DNA from: Christensenellaceae bacterium
GTDB taxonomy: Bacteria > Bacillota > Clostridia > Christensenellales > Borkfalkiaceae
DNA: 64,000 bases
Assembly: GCA_948890655.1 (NCBI GenBank)
Contig: CAQTYU010000005.1
Span: forward strand, 50,520 to 114,519
Direction: 5' to 3'
The notes beneath the pieces were generated by a model. The model did no database searches and was not told the DNA's origin. It saw only the letters and a program-made list of their open reading frames with translations. The stretch's first letter is position 1. Each line of letters begins with the position of its first letter. The position numbers and the translations under genes were made by a program. This document shows, one piece after another, positions 31,928-40,064 of this stretch.

Positions 31928-32755
31928 ATGAAAATCGATTACGACAGTGAATATTTTAACCCCGAAGCAGTGCTCGAATGCGGGCAGATTTTCCGTTTTC
32001 ATAAGTTCGGCAAGGGATATGCGGTACTTTCCGCGGATAAAGCGTGCCACGTTTACGCAGACGGCAATAAAACTATAATCGAGTGCGCTGACGGCGACGG
32101 CGATTATTTTTATAACTATTTCGATTTAAACAACGACTATAAAAGCATTGTAAAACGTGCAAAAACCCATAATATACCGCAGTTAACGCGTTATGCCGAC
32201 CTTTCAAAGGGATTGCGGCTTTTAAACCAGAACAAGGAAGAAATGCTCTATTCCTTTATAATTTCGCAAAACAACAATATCCCGCGCATAAAGGGCATCA
32301 TTTCGTGCATATGCGGGGGGCTGGGCGAAAAACGGGAATTTATGGGCGAAGAATATTACGCCTTCCCCTCCTCCGAAAAACTCGCTTCGGCCGGCAAGGA
32401 ATTCTTTAAGGAATGCGGTTGCGGCTACCGCGACGGTTACCTCGCCGAAACCTCCGCCCGCGTTTTTAAAGAGGGCATAACCCATCTCGACAGTCTTTCC
32501 ACGCCGGACTTAAAGCGCGAACTTTTAACTTATAAGGGAGTCGGCGGCAAGGTTGCCGACTGCATATCGCTTTTCGGTTTTTCGCGGCGCGACTCATTTC
32601 CTGTGGACACGTGGATAGAAAAAGTCTATCACGAAGACTTTGCAGGCGAACTAACCGACAGGAATAAAATTACGGAATACTTCCAAAAGCTCTTCGGCGA
32701 AGATGCGGGCTATATTCAGCAGTATTTATTTTACGGAAAACGGCAAAACTTATAA
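31928..32755 (+). CDS. ogg: 8-oxoguanine DNA glycosylase/AP lyase (OGG1-like)
   Basis: A 275-residue base-excision repair enzyme. The N-terminal domain has QIFRFHKFG and YFDLNNDY; the helix-hairpin-helix LLTYKGVGGKVADCISLFGF (about 205-224) carries the catalytic Lys in GVGGKVAD and the catalytic Asp lies in FPVDTWIEKVY, where the common PVDTH/R reads PVDTW. Length and order match clostridial OGG. I start at ATG 31928 with GAGGAA 7 bases upstream; the open frame to 31736 overlaps the XRE gene and is not used. Confidence 0.9.
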   Translation: MKIDYDSEYFNPEAVLECGQIFRFHKFGKGYAVLSADKACHVYADGNKTIIECADGDGDYFYNYFDLNNDYKSIVKRAKTHNIPQLTRYADLSKGLRLLNQNKEEMLYSFIISQNNNIPRIKGIISCICGGLGEKREFMGEEYYAFPSSEKLASAGKEFFKECGCGYRDGYLAETSARVFKEGITHLDSLSTPDLKRELLTYKGVGGKVADCISLFGFSRRDSFPVDTWIEKVYHEDFAGELTDRNKITEYFQKLFGEDAGYIQQYLFYGKRQNL

Positions 32756-32756
32756 T

Positions 32757-33431
32757 ATGCCCGATTATTTTTCACATTCCGTGGCGGCGGAAAAAATTTT
32801 CGAACGCCTTGACGGAAGTTTAAAATCCCAGATAAAATCAAAGCCCCTGTACCTTTTGGGCGCGCAGGGCGGCGATATATTTTTCACTTATAACTTCAAA
32901 TTTTCAAAATCCAACTTAGGCAGCGAAATTCACCGTATGGACCCCGAAGAACTTTTCAGCGTTATCTGTCGGGGTAACCCCTCATATGCGGCGGGTTTTG
33001 CCGCGCACTATGCGCTTGACAGCAAACTTCACCCCGTTGTCTACGCCTACGAATATTCCCACAAGGGGCCCTTTCTTCACCAGCGTTTCGAAGCGGACCT
33101 GGGATTATTCATCAGCAAATTTTATCACGTCCGCCGCAGCATATTGCCGCGCGATACGGTACTTTCGTGCACGGGCCCCGTATACGATACAATTAAACCC
33201 GTCGCCCCGCAGATAACCGTCACCGGCGTTGAACGGTGCTTGAAAAGGCATTTTAACTACACGCGCCAGCTCTTCCGCACAAAGCGGCAAAGCTACAAAT
33301 GCGATTATGATTTTTCCTCGCTTGCAGGCGCCGCGGAAGACGCTGTGGAATTCGGAAAGGAGTGCGTCAAACGCGTTTTAACGCAGGATATAGACGGTGC
33401 AATTTTCAAAGACTCATTTTTGAATAAGTAA
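32757..33431 (+). CDS. zinc-dependent phospholipase C-like protein
   Basis: A 224-residue protein. The N-terminus MPDYFSHSVAAEKIF and the core PLYLLGAQGGDIFFTYN, SYAAGFAAHYALDSKLHPVVYAYEYS resemble the zinc-dependent phospholipase C/S1-nuclease-like family (PF00882), with His and Asp residues as metal ligands. No signal peptide is present, so a cytoplasmic role is likely. Substrate unknown. The ATG at 32757 follows the ogg stop by 2 bases; the frame from 32703 is inside ogg. Confidence 0.78.
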   Translation: MPDYFSHSVAAEKIFERLDGSLKSQIKSKPLYLLGAQGGDIFFTYNFKFSKSNLGSEIHRMDPEELFSVICRGNPSYAAGFAAHYALDSKLHPVVYAYEYSHKGPFLHQRFEADLGLFISKFYHVRRSILPRDTVLSCTGPVYDTIKPVAPQITVTGVERCLKRHFNYTRQLFRTKRQSYKCDYDFSSLAGAAEDAVEFGKECVKRVLTQDIDGAIFKDSFLNK

Positions 33432-33475
33432 CCCAAATCACCTTATAATATAAATTTACGCACTGGCGGGCAGTT

Positions 33476-34276
33476 TTACGAACTTAAAATTCTGTCGTAA
33501 ATTCCGCAATTCATAAGCCGCTCATAAAGTTCGTCCTCGGTTATTTCATCCAGAAAAGTTTCGCCGTAAATCTGAATTACCAGATATCTGCTGCTATCAA
33601 CAAACCTTAAAGCGTCGCGAAAGGTCGCGTTTTCGTCTAAAATAATATATTTGATTTCCCTGCCGCGCTTTTTCTTCTTCGCGGCAAAATTTATTTTTTG
33701 CGCAGGCGGACTCTTTTCAAAAGCCGAGCACGCCAGCATTAAAGAAAATGTTATTGCCGAAACATTGTAACCGCACACAAAAAACACAACCAAAAGCGCC
33801 GCGGCAAACACGAGAGCCGCCCCGCGCAACACAAGGTTGACGGTTTTCGGTTTTAAAAATTTGGTCAGCGCGCCCCCCGCCACTCTTCCTCCGTCCAAAG
33901 GATAAGCCGGCAAAAGATTTATTATCAGCATCGAGGCGTTTGCCGCAAACACCGTATCGGTATAGGCGTAAGTCACGGGATAAAACCACCACAGCCCCGC
34001 AACGGCAATGCACAGTATTAAATTTACCAAAGGTCCGGCAAGCGCAAGCTTGATTTCGTCTTTGGGTGAAATTCCTTCTATGTCGCACACCGCCGCCGCG
34101 CCGTAAGGCATCAGCTTTATGTTTTTGCACTCGAAGCCCATTCTCGCCGCGCAAAAAATGTGACCGCACTCATGCAGGAGCGCGGTCACAGCCGAAATTA
34201 TGAACATCGGCAACCCGCCGAACAGCGCAGACAACAGCCCGACCAGAAGAAACAGCGGATGAACGGTTAATTTCAC
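33476..34276 (-). CDS. spoIVFB: site-2 protease, SpoIVFB-like (M50 family)
   Basis: A 266-residue intramembrane zinc metalloprotease. HExxH is LLHECGHIF (residues 33-41, in the second membrane segment), and the distal ligand motif is NLLPAYPLDGGR near 121-132; four to six membrane segments and a cytoplasmic C-terminal domain (about 195-266) follow, the CBS-like regulatory part of SpoIVFB. SpoIVFB cleaves pro-SigK in the mother cell; SigK itself is not in this window. It overlaps the SpoIVFA-like gene by 4 bases. Confidence 0.9.
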   Translation of the reverse strand: MKLTVHPLFLLVGLLSALFGGLPMFIISAVTALLHECGHIFCAARMGFECKNIKLMPYGAAAVCDIEGISPKDEIKLALAGPLVNLILCIAVAGLWWFYPVTYAYTDTVFAANASMLIINLLPAYPLDGGRVAGGALTKFLKPKTVNLVLRGAALVFAAALLVVFFVCGYNVSAITFSLMLACSAFEKSPPAQKINFAAKKKKRGREIKYIILDENATFRDALRFVDSSRYLVIQIYGETFLDEITEDELYERLMNCGIYDRILSS

Positions 34277-35028
34277 GAATTCCAGACGGGAACTTCACCC
34301 GAAAGTTTATAGCAGTTCAAAAGCGTCTCGCCGTCGTACATAGACACCTGCACTTCGCCGCTGCCGTCGGAATATCCGAAAGGAAGATTTGCCGCAACCT
34401 CGGTGCCGTTTGCCGAATACACCTGCGTTAACCCCGTAATCACGCTCGAAAAAGTTGAAGTGTGCGCAATCTGCACGGTATACTTTCCGTCCTTTTCCGT
34501 TACGGAAGAAATTTTACCCTTGCATACGGGATAAACTGCGCCCTCTGCGGTAAAGGAAAGCACTCCGTTTTCCGCAACGGTTATTTCAGCGTCCGAAAAA
34601 TCGGAAACTACCGAAGTCAATGTAAAATCGGTATACGCCGGCTCGGCAGCGGGTGCCCCCGAACCGAGCGCCCCGACAAAAGTATTTATAAGGCTTGACG
34701 GCATAAACAGATTGGTCAGAAAAATTGCCACGGCAAGCGCGCACGCCGCCGCAAGCTCGGATATGAGCACTATCGTACCCTTATCCTTATTAAGCCAGTC
34801 AAAACGTTTTTTCTTTTCTTCAACGGGCGGGTCGGAAACGTCCTCGGCATAAACGTAAGCGCCCATGCGCTCGTTCACGTTCTCCACCACCATATCTTTA
34901 AGCTCCTCTTCCTGCGGCTGTTCCTTTTCGGTTCTGCGCTTAAAAAGGTTAAGCCCCTTCTTTTTTACTACGTTAACCGTGTTTACGGGAATTTCCAGCA
35001 TCTCGGCATAGTCAAGTTCCTGTTCCAT
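34273..35028 (-). CDS. spoIVFA: SpoIVFA-like membrane regulator with degenerate LytM domain
   Basis: A 251-residue protein with a charged cytoplasmic N-terminus (1-90), one membrane segment (about 92-112) and an extracytoplasmic C-terminal domain that resembles M23/LytM (HTSTFSSVITGLTQVYSANG) but lacks the zinc ligands. SpoIVFA holds SpoIVFB and BofA together and delays SigK activation. Identity rests on position (4-base overlap with the M50 protease gene), topology and the LytM-like tail. GGAGGA precedes ATG 35028. Confidence 0.78.
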   Translation of the reverse strand: MEQELDYAEMLEIPVNTVNVVKKKGLNLFKRRTEKEQPQEEELKDMVVENVNERMGAYVYAEDVSDPPVEEKKKRFDWLNKDKGTIVLISELAAACALAVAIFLTNLFMPSSLINTFVGALGSGAPAAEPAYTDFTLTSVVSDFSDAEITVAENGVLSFTAEGAVYPVCKGKISSVTEKDGKYTVQIAHTSTFSSVITGLTQVYSANGTEVAANLPFGYSDGSGEVQVSMYDGETLLNCYKLSGEVPVWNS

Positions 35029-35333
35029 ATCTTCCTCCGAATTTTTAAGTCTACCTTAATGTATTCCCGCAAAAACAAGTTTAGAACACTTTTTGAATTA
35101 ACTGCATATAATGGCGTGTTTTTAAATCGGAACGGCGCGGTCACCTGTTTGTACCGCGCCGTAAGTTTATTTATTTCTTTTAAATACTTTATTAAAATCC
35201 CTCTAATCTTCTTCAAAGATTTTATATTTTGTTTTAACTTGGAAATCCCTCCGCCTTATCAAAACTTTTGTCACCCGTCCGCTCTGAATATTTCATAATG
35301 CACCCTTATAACCGGATTTTTATATCCGTAATT
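35029..35333. other. non-coding gap with one GC-rich hairpin
   Basis: A 10-bp inverted repeat (ACGGCGCGGT, 35132-35141, and ACCGCGCCGT, 35153-35162) lies upstream of spoIVFA on the minus strand, with no T-run on either side. A minus frame here (up to 35216) has a TTG start, no ribosome-binding site and basic, low-complexity content, so I do not call it. Nothing else recognised. Confidence 0.5.
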
Positions 35334-35384
35334 ATATGTGTACCACACATATTTGTCAGGTAAACACTGACTTTTTGGTATATT
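35334..35384 (+). promoter_or_regulatory. two operator-like palindromes and -10 for the 35391 XRE gene
   Basis: ATATGTGT-ACC-ACACATAT (35334-35352) and GTCAG-N7-CTGAC (35355-35371) precede TATATT (35379-35384). The -10 ends 6 bases before the ATG, with no Shine-Dalgarno. Confidence 0.55.
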
Positions 35385-35390
35385 TTATCT

Positions 35391-35591
35391 ATGGAATTCG
35401 GAAGCAGGTTTCGCAAATTGCGGCTACAATGCAACTTAACGCAAAAGCAGGTTGCCGACACTCTCGGTATTGAACAGTCAAACATAAGCGATTGGGAAAA
35501 CAACGTATCAAGACCGGAATATGAAAATCTTATTGCCCTTGCACGGCTGTATGACGAAACGCTTGAGTCTCTTCTCGGTATTGAATTATAA
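35391..35591 (+). CDS. small XRE-family regulator
   Basis: A 66-residue Cro/C1 DNA-binding protein: FGSRFRKLRLQCNLTQKQVA, IEQSNISDWENNVSRPEYEN and the closing DETLESLLGIEL. One domain only. The ATG at 35391 lies 6 bases after the -10 box, so the mRNA should be leaderless. Two palindromes upstream are likely operators. A strong terminator follows at 35611. Confidence 0.85.
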   Translation: MEFGSRFRKLRLQCNLTQKQVADTLGIEQSNISDWENNVSRPEYENLIALARLYDETLESLLGIEL

Positions 35592-35610
35592 TTTTTAAGC
35601 TAAACAAAAA

Positions 35611-35645
35611 AGCGGCGCGGATAATTTATCCGCGCCGCTCTTTAA
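35611..35645 (+). terminator. bidirectional terminator (XRE gene and SPFH gene)
   Basis: AGCGGCGCGGATAA and TTATCCGCGCCGCT with a tiny loop; T-runs follow on both strands. Confidence 0.8.
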
Positions 35646-35787
35646 ATTACACTACTATTTTCTCATATTCTTTTCAGGAACGCTAACCTATTTTCAAAAA
35701 TTTTCGTACTTCTCTTTAATCGGCGCGTTCATAAGCACTATCCAACCAAACAAAAGCAATAAAGGTTATGCCCGCTTTCAACCCGTT

Positions 35788-36909
35788 TTACGGTTTTGTT
35801 CCGCTTTCCGTGTCGCCGCCGCTTATTCCGGGAATGGTAATCATAAACCCGTTGCCGTCGCCCACAACCTGAGGGAGTTTACCGTCCCATTTTGACATAT
35901 ACTCTATATATTTCATATATTCCGCAATGTCCTTACCGTCGTGGTCAGTCGTAAATTTAATGATATAAGTTGTCACAGTCTCGTTTTCCGCGCCTTCAAC
36001 CGGCGTGTTTACGGTTTCAACTTCATAACCGAGCATCCTCGCAATCTCAACGCTTTTAAGCATAATAGATTCCGCTTCAGCCTTAGCCGTCGCTATTTGC
36101 GCGTCTGCCTGCGCCTGAGCCTTTGCCACAAGCGCCTTAGCCTCCTGTTCGGCCACGTAAAGAGCCGTTTCCGCTTGTTCCTTCTTCTTTTCGTTTTCAT
36201 ACTGCGCCTGCAGTTTTTCCTGCTGAGCCATCATTTTGGCTTCAACCGCCGCCTCGAATGCGTCGGAGAAGGTTATGTCCGTCAGAACCGCGCTGTTAAA
36301 GGTTACGTAATACTTGTCGCCTATCGCGTCGGAAATTTCCTTTTCCACCGTGGGCGAAATAGTGTTGCGCTGTTCAATAAGCTTTTCCGCCTGATACTGT
36401 GAAAGCGTAGCCTTAGTGCGCTCTATCGCAACGCTCTGAATTCGGTTGGTAAGCGCTTCCAGCCCGCCGTAATTGAGCGCGATTTCTTCAACTTTGTCCT
36501 GACGAATTTGAAACTGCACCACCATATTAATATCCATCGACTGCGCGTCGGCGGTGTATGCGTCCATTCTTATGTCAACCTGCTGAACTTTCGCGTCGTA
36601 TTTTTCATACTTGCGCGTCAGCCAGAAGTCGAAATACGTGCCGGGCGATTCAACTTCCTTAATAACGCCAAGCTCCTTAACAACGGCAACCGTGCCCGCA
36701 TCCACCGTGTGGAACGAACCGGGAATTAATATCAAAAGCATAAGCCCCGCGGCAATAATGGCAAGCGGAATTGCGGAGTGAATTTTCTTTCCCAAGCTCT
36801 TCCCTTTTCCCAAAAAGCTTTTCGCAATTAAAATATTGCGAACGATAAGCACCACGCCGACGGCAATAACCGCCAGAAACAGTACTGCAGTAAGTGCGCT
36901 GTAAATCAT
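35788..36909 (-). CDS. SPFH/Band 7 (stomatin-prohibitin-like) membrane protein
   Basis: A 373-residue membrane scaffold protein. Two membrane segments (about 3-24 and 46-68) precede the SPFH domain (about 75-260), with VDAGTVAVVKELGVIKEVES at the start and EKEISDAIGDKYYVTFNSAV; an Ala/Glu-rich coiled coil (about 240-290, for example VAKAQAQADAQIATAKAEAE) follows, then a soluble tail. Such proteins organise membrane domains or proteases. I start at ATG 36909 (GAGGT upstream). A ~270-nt riboswitch-like leader precedes it, so it seems to be ligand-controlled. Confidence 0.88.
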   Translation of the reverse strand: MIYSALTAVLFLAVIAVGVVLIVRNILIAKSFLGKGKSLGKKIHSAIPLAIIAAGLMLLILIPGSFHTVDAGTVAVVKELGVIKEVESPGTYFDFWLTRKYEKYDAKVQQVDIRMDAYTADAQSMDINMVVQFQIRQDKVEEIALNYGGLEALTNRIQSVAIERTKATLSQYQAEKLIEQRNTISPTVEKEISDAIGDKYYVTFNSAVLTDITFSDAFEAAVEAKMMAQQEKLQAQYENEKKKEQAETALYVAEQEAKALVAKAQAQADAQIATAKAEAESIMLKSVEIARMLGYEVETVNTPVEGAENETVTTYIIKFTTDHDGKDIAEYMKYIEYMSKWDGKLPQVVGDGNGFMITIPGISGGDTESGTKP

Positions 36910-37013
36910 TTTAAATACCTCAAAAATTATTATATTCGCAAAGCTTAACAAAGTTCATCCGGCTCAGCTTTCCGGTTTTTATAAACGCGCGCGATGTTCA
37001 AAAACCACGGAAT

Positions 37014-37180
37014 AAAAAAAGCCCGCACCATACTCATCATAATGTGCGGAAAATAAAAAACCGCACACTGCAAAAAGTAGTTGCGAGTCTCATTGTCAAA
37101 ACTGCCCGGGCGCAAAGCGCCGTGATGGCGGACGAGTTAACGCGTTGCCGCGCCAATTACTCCCTCTGTCAAACTTTACA
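37014..37180 (-). ncRNA. riboswitch-like leader of the SPFH gene (possible yybP-ykoY class)
   Basis: Minus-strand leader, start near 37180. A closing helix AGUAAUUG (37154-37161)/CAACUACU (37077-37084), with one mismatch, encloses GC-rich hairpins; AGAGGGAGUAA and UUGACAAUGAGACUCGCAA resemble boxes I recall from yybP-ykoY (Mn2+) RNAs. Downstream, AGUGUGCGG (37061-37069) can pair with CCGCACAUU (37041-37049), or CCGCAC can pair with GUGCGG (37023-37028) before seven U residues: mutually exclusive antiterminator and terminator. Class is uncertain, the switch layout is good. Confidence 0.6.
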
Positions 37181-37185
37181 CTCAT

Positions 37186-37214
37186 ATATTATCATACGGA
37201 AAACCGCTTGTCAA
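37186..37214 (-). promoter_or_regulatory. sigma-A promoter of the SPFH leader
   Basis: Minus-strand TTGACA (37209-37214), 17-base spacer, TAATAT (37186-37191). Confidence 0.75.
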
Positions 37215-37260
37215 CTATTTATCGATATATTTTTATCGATTTATTTAAAGTATTAACCGT

Positions 37261-37500
37261 TCACACGTCGAATAATTCGTTGGGAGTGATTTCAAACAAC
37301 TTACACAAGAATAAAATCTGCTCATAATTCAGTTCGAAAACGCCGTTCTCAAAACGTGAATACTGCTGCTGGGTCATCCGCATTACTCCGGCAACTTCAC
37401 GTTGCGTCATCCCTTTGTAAATTCTTGCGTCTTTAAGATTGTACCCTATCCGCCTCGCAACGTTTTCAAGCGGCAGATTCCTCTTAACCGTATTTTCCAC
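37261..37500 (-). CDS. XRE-family regulator
   Basis: A 79-residue Cro/C1 DNA-binding protein with a GTG start at 37500: RRIGYNLKDARIYKGMTQRE, MTQQQYSRFENGVFELNYEQ and FEITPNELFDV. Residues 1-14 form a short extra N-terminus. It lies just upstream of the SPFH leader promoter, in the same direction, so read-through may reach that leader. A TACATCA/TGATGTA palindrome lies 42 bases upstream of its start. Confidence 0.82.
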   Translation of the reverse strand: MENTVKRNLPLENVARRIGYNLKDARIYKGMTQREVAGVMRMTQQQYSRFENGVFELNYEQILFLCKLFEITPNELFDV

Positions 37501-37541
37501 ATCAAAATCTTATCCCACTTTATTATGCAATTTACTTTATA

Positions 37542-37560
37542 TACATCATATTTTGATGTA
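37542..37560. promoter_or_regulatory. operator-like palindrome
   Basis: TACATCA-TATTT-TGATGTA, a perfect 7-bp inverted repeat between the XRE gene (minus) and the lipoprotein gene (plus). It could serve the XRE gene, the lipoprotein gene or both. Confidence 0.55.
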
Positions 37561-37643
37561 GCAAATTCACCTGCCGAAGATTTTAACGTATAATTTCTTG
37601 CGTGTTTCGGATACGGAGCAAATATAAACTTTGAGGTAGAAAT

Positions 37644-38033
37644 ATGAAAAAGATTTTAACTGCGTTAACCGCGGCTGTTGCCGCAATTTTAATGTGCGTA
37701 TGCCTTGCAGCGTGCGGAAACGGCGAAAATTCAGTGGCGGGAACCTACAAATTTTACGCAGTTGAAGAAAGCGGAAAACTACATTACGTAACCGACGAAG
37801 ACATGGAAATAACGGAAGATTACATAGTCTTTACGCTCAACCCCGACGGCAAAGGCGAACAAAAAATGCATGTTTCCGAAACCAACACGGTTACAGTGCC
37901 TTTCGACTGGACTCTCAACGGAACCGAACTCACCGTTGCGGCAAACGGCATCGAAACCAAGTGCACGCTTGAAAACGATATCATAACTATCGAAATAATG
38001 GGGAATAAAGCTCTTTTGAAAAAATCGGCGTAA
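37644..38033 (+). CDS. small hypothetical lipoprotein
   Basis: A 129-residue exported protein. Signal peptide with lipobox LAAC (Cys24) at residues 21-24; the mature part has EDMEITEDYIVFTLNPDGKG and WTLNGTELTVAANGIETKC, a beta-rich pattern typical of small lipid-anchored beta-barrel-like domains (DUF-type lipocalin-like in Clostridia). GAGGT precedes ATG 37644. Function unknown; the divergent XRE gene and palindrome upstream suggest local control. Confidence 0.8.
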   Translation: MKKILTALTAAVAAILMCVCLAACGNGENSVAGTYKFYAVEESGKLHYVTDEDMEITEDYIVFTLNPDGKGEQKMHVSETNTVTVPFDWTLNGTELTVAANGIETKCTLENDIITIEIMGNKALLKKSA

Positions 38034-38052
38034 AACTTAATTAAAAAAACAA

Positions 38053-38085
38053 CGCCCCGCGGCAACAATCCGCGGGGCGCATTTT
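38053..38085 (+). terminator. terminator between convergent lipoprotein and ksgA genes
   Basis: CGCCCCGCGG, loop CAACAAT, CCGCGGGGCG, then CATTTTATT. Confidence 0.8.
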
Positions 38086-38095
38086 ATTATACTGT

Positions 38096-38926
38096 TCATA
38101 AAAACTTTTCAATCTCTTTTGAAAGGTCGGCAAACTTTTGCGGCGAAAGCGTTTCGCCCCGCGCCTTTAAATCTATCCCGCATTTTAAAAGCGCGGCTTC
38201 GGACTGTTCCCTCGTCGTTTTAAACACGCTCATCAAATTGTTTACAAGCGTTTTTCTGCGCGACGAAAACGCCGCGTGCACCGTCTTTTTAAAAACGTTT
38301 TCATCCGCCGCAATTCTTCCGTCTTCAACCGTCAGCTTTACCACCGCGCTGTCAACGTTGGGGCGCGGCGTAAACATCGTCCTGGGCACCCTCTTAATAA
38401 TTTCCGCCCGCGCACGGTACGCCACAACCGCAGTAATCGCGCCATATTCGGGGGTGTTTTCCTTTGCACACAGCCTTTCGGCAACTTCTTCCTGCACCAT
38501 AACGGCAAGACTTTTGCACTTTTTGCCGCCGTCTAAAAGCTTTGTTATAAGCGGAGTGGTGATGTAATAAGGCAAGTTCGCCACCACGGAGTATTCGCCG
38601 TATTCATCTTCGAACGCAGCCAAATCCACCTTTAAAAAGTCCTTAAAGACCACCTCCGTGTTTTCAAATCCCGCAAGCGTTTGCGCCAAAACCGGTTCAA
38701 GAGTTCTATCCACCTCGAACGCAACAACCCGCTTTGCCTTTTCCGCCAGCGCGCGCGTTAAAGTGCCCGCCCCGCAACCTATTTCCACAACCGTGTCGGT
38801 TGCGGTTACCCCTGCAAGCGAAACTATACTTGCAAGCAGATTTTTGTCGGTTATAAAGTTCTGCCCGAACTTCTTTTTAAATCCGAAACCCGTTTCCCGA
38901 AGTACGGTCTTTACGTCGTTTTCCAT
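38096..38926 (-). CDS. ksgA: 16S rRNA (adenine1518/1519-N6)-dimethyltransferase
   Basis: A 276-residue RsmA/KsgA enzyme that dimethylates the two adenines in helix 45 of 16S rRNA. GFGFKKKFGQNFITDKNLL is the family start; motif I is VVEIGCGAGTLTRAL; VVANLPYYITTPLITKLL (about 115-132) carries the catalytic NLPY; PRPNVDSAVVKL and SSRRKTLVNNLM complete the pattern. It has its own promoter. The usual neighbour rnmV (RNase M5) is absent: between ksgA and tatD lies only the RNA-like stretch at 39048-39281. Confidence 0.95.
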   Translation of the reverse strand: MENDVKTVLRETGFGFKKKFGQNFITDKNLLASIVSLAGVTATDTVVEIGCGAGTLTRALAEKAKRVVAFEVDRTLEPVLAQTLAGFENTEVVFKDFLKVDLAAFEDEYGEYSVVANLPYYITTPLITKLLDGGKKCKSLAVMVQEEVAERLCAKENTPEYGAITAVVAYRARAEIIKRVPRTMFTPRPNVDSAVVKLTVEDGRIAADENVFKKTVHAAFSSRRKTLVNNLMSVFKTTREQSEAALLKCGIDLKARGETLSPQKFADLSKEIEKFL

Positions 38927-38956
38927 AATTTACCCGCTTTAAAAAAGTATAACTTA

Positions 38957-38985
38957 ATTATAACAGCCGAAACTAAGATTGTAAA
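38957..38985 (-). promoter_or_regulatory. sigma-A promoter for ksgA
   Basis: Minus-strand TTTACA (38980-38985), 17-base spacer, perfect TATAAT (38957-38962). Confidence 0.65.
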
Positions 38986-39014
38986 CGGTTTTAATCCGTT
39001 TGCCTGACAAACGC

Positions 39015-39047
39015 AAAAAAAGCCCGCGGACTTAACGTCCGCGGGCT
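39015..39047 (-). terminator. strong terminator ending the metG-tatD transcript
   Basis: AGCCCGCGGAC (39021-39031), loop TTAAC, GTCCGCGGGCT; on the minus strand seven T residues follow. No gene lies between this and tatD. Confidence 0.9.
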
Positions 39048-39281
39048 TCGACTTTTTCTCAAAGTTTCACGCCCATTTAACTTTCACACGCCTCTTCACG
39101 GAAAAAAATCTTTCCACGCTATCGTCGTCGCAGAAGTTCCAACGCCTGTTCCAATAGCGCGGCCTGCGCTTTGCCCACGCAAATGCAGAAGTGTTTTTCA
39201 AACCTTTGGAAAACCGTCACTTCCCCGCCTTTACCAATATTGCTTTACCGGCTCAGGGCCTTCGATATATAAATTCTTATG
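39048..39281 (-). ncRNA. candidate structured RNA downstream of tatD
   Basis: 234 non-coding bases between tatD and a strong terminator. On the minus strand at least five local helices can form: GAAGUG/CACUUC (39218-39223 with 39188-39193) closing GUUUU/AAAAC; CUGC...GCAG around UUUGC-GUGG-GCAAA; CGCGCUAU/AUAGCGUG (39154-39161 with 39115-39122); GGAAA/UUUCC; AAAGUU/AACUUU. A 33-codon frame with GTG start (39119-39220) overlaps it. I match it to no known RNA family. Confidence 0.4.
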
Positions 39282-40064
39282 TTATCGGTTACCAAGCTTT
39301 TTAAATAAATTATGCGCGTTTTGCCATACGGTTTTTGCCATATTTTCGGCGGTTACCCCCCTGATATCCGCGATATTCTGCAGAATTTCGGGTATGCTTT
39401 CGGGGGTATTGGGGAATGTGCCCGCCCTGGATTTCGGCGGCAGATACGGGCTGTCCGTTTCGGTTAAAATGCGCTCTGCGTTTAACGCGGCAATAGTTCT
39501 TCGCGCCCTTTTGCTGCCCGAATAAGTGCTTGTTCCGCCGAAAGAAAAATAAACGCCCAGCTTTTGCAATTCAAGCGCAATTTCGGGTGAATGAGAATAG
39601 CAGTGCAACAGCGCGCCGCTGTTCAGTTTTGCCGCGTTTTCCTTTAAAAACTCCGTCATATCCTCGGCGCAATCGCGCGAATGAATCACAACGGGCAAGC
39701 CAAGCTTGTCCGCCAAATCCAATTGCGCCCCGAATATCTCGCGTTGTAACGGCTTGTTTGTGTCGGGATAATGATAATCCAGCCCAATCTCGCCAATCGC
39801 AACGCACTTTTCGTGCGCGGCGAGCGCGGCTATTTTTTCAAGGTCGCCCTCCTTATATTTTTTAAGCTCCGTCGGGTGAAACCCCGCAGTAAAGTAAACG
39901 CCTTCGTACTCTTCTGCAAGTCTGTACGAAAATTCGCTCGACTGCAAGTCGAACCCCGCGGCAACAACCTTTTCAACGCCAAGCTCTTTAAGCCGCGCAA
40001 AAAGCCCGCCCAAACCGCCGAAGTGCCCGCCGTCCAAGTGGCAATGCACGTCGATATATCTCAC
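39282..40064 (-). CDS. tatD: TatD-family metal-dependent DNase
   Basis: A 260-residue TIM-barrel hydrolase. YIDVHCHLDGGHF (metal ligands His-x-His) opens it; FTAGFHPTEL, AIGEIGLDYH, VVIHSRDC, LLHCYSH and TETDSPYLPP follow in the family order. I start at the GTG at 40064, whose first bases overlap the metG stop (GTGA); the frame continues upstream inside metG but without support. metG-tatD-(rnmV)-ksgA is the Firmicutes order; rnmV is missing here. Confidence 0.92.
   Translation of the reverse strand: MRYIDVHCHLDGGHFGGLGGLFARLKELGVEKVVAAGFDLQSSEFSYRLAEEYEGVYFTAGFHPTELKKYKEGDLEKIAALAAHEKCVAIGEIGLDYHYPDTNKPLQREIFGAQLDLADKLGLPVVIHSRDCAEDMTEFLKENAAKLNSGALLHCYSHSPEIALELQKLGVYFSFGGTSTYSGSKRARRTIAALNAERILTETDSPYLPPKSRAGTFPNTPESIPEILQNIADIRGVTAENMAKTVWQNAHNLFKKLGNR

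Noticed and set aside
34983..35216. 77-residue minus-strand frame upstream of spoIVFA
   Set aside because: TTG start, no ribosome-binding site, overlap with the supported spoIVFA start and basic low-complexity content.
35694..35759. 21-codon minus frame (LLLFGWIVLMNAPIKEKYENF-like) after the SPFH gene
   Set aside because: Looks like the end of a membrane protein, so it may be a pseudogene scrap, but no upstream body is visible in frame.
39119..39220. 33-codon frame with GTG start inside the tatD-downstream RNA
   Set aside because: Purine-rich upstream sequence exists, but the product has no family and the region is better explained by RNA helices; kept only as an alternative.
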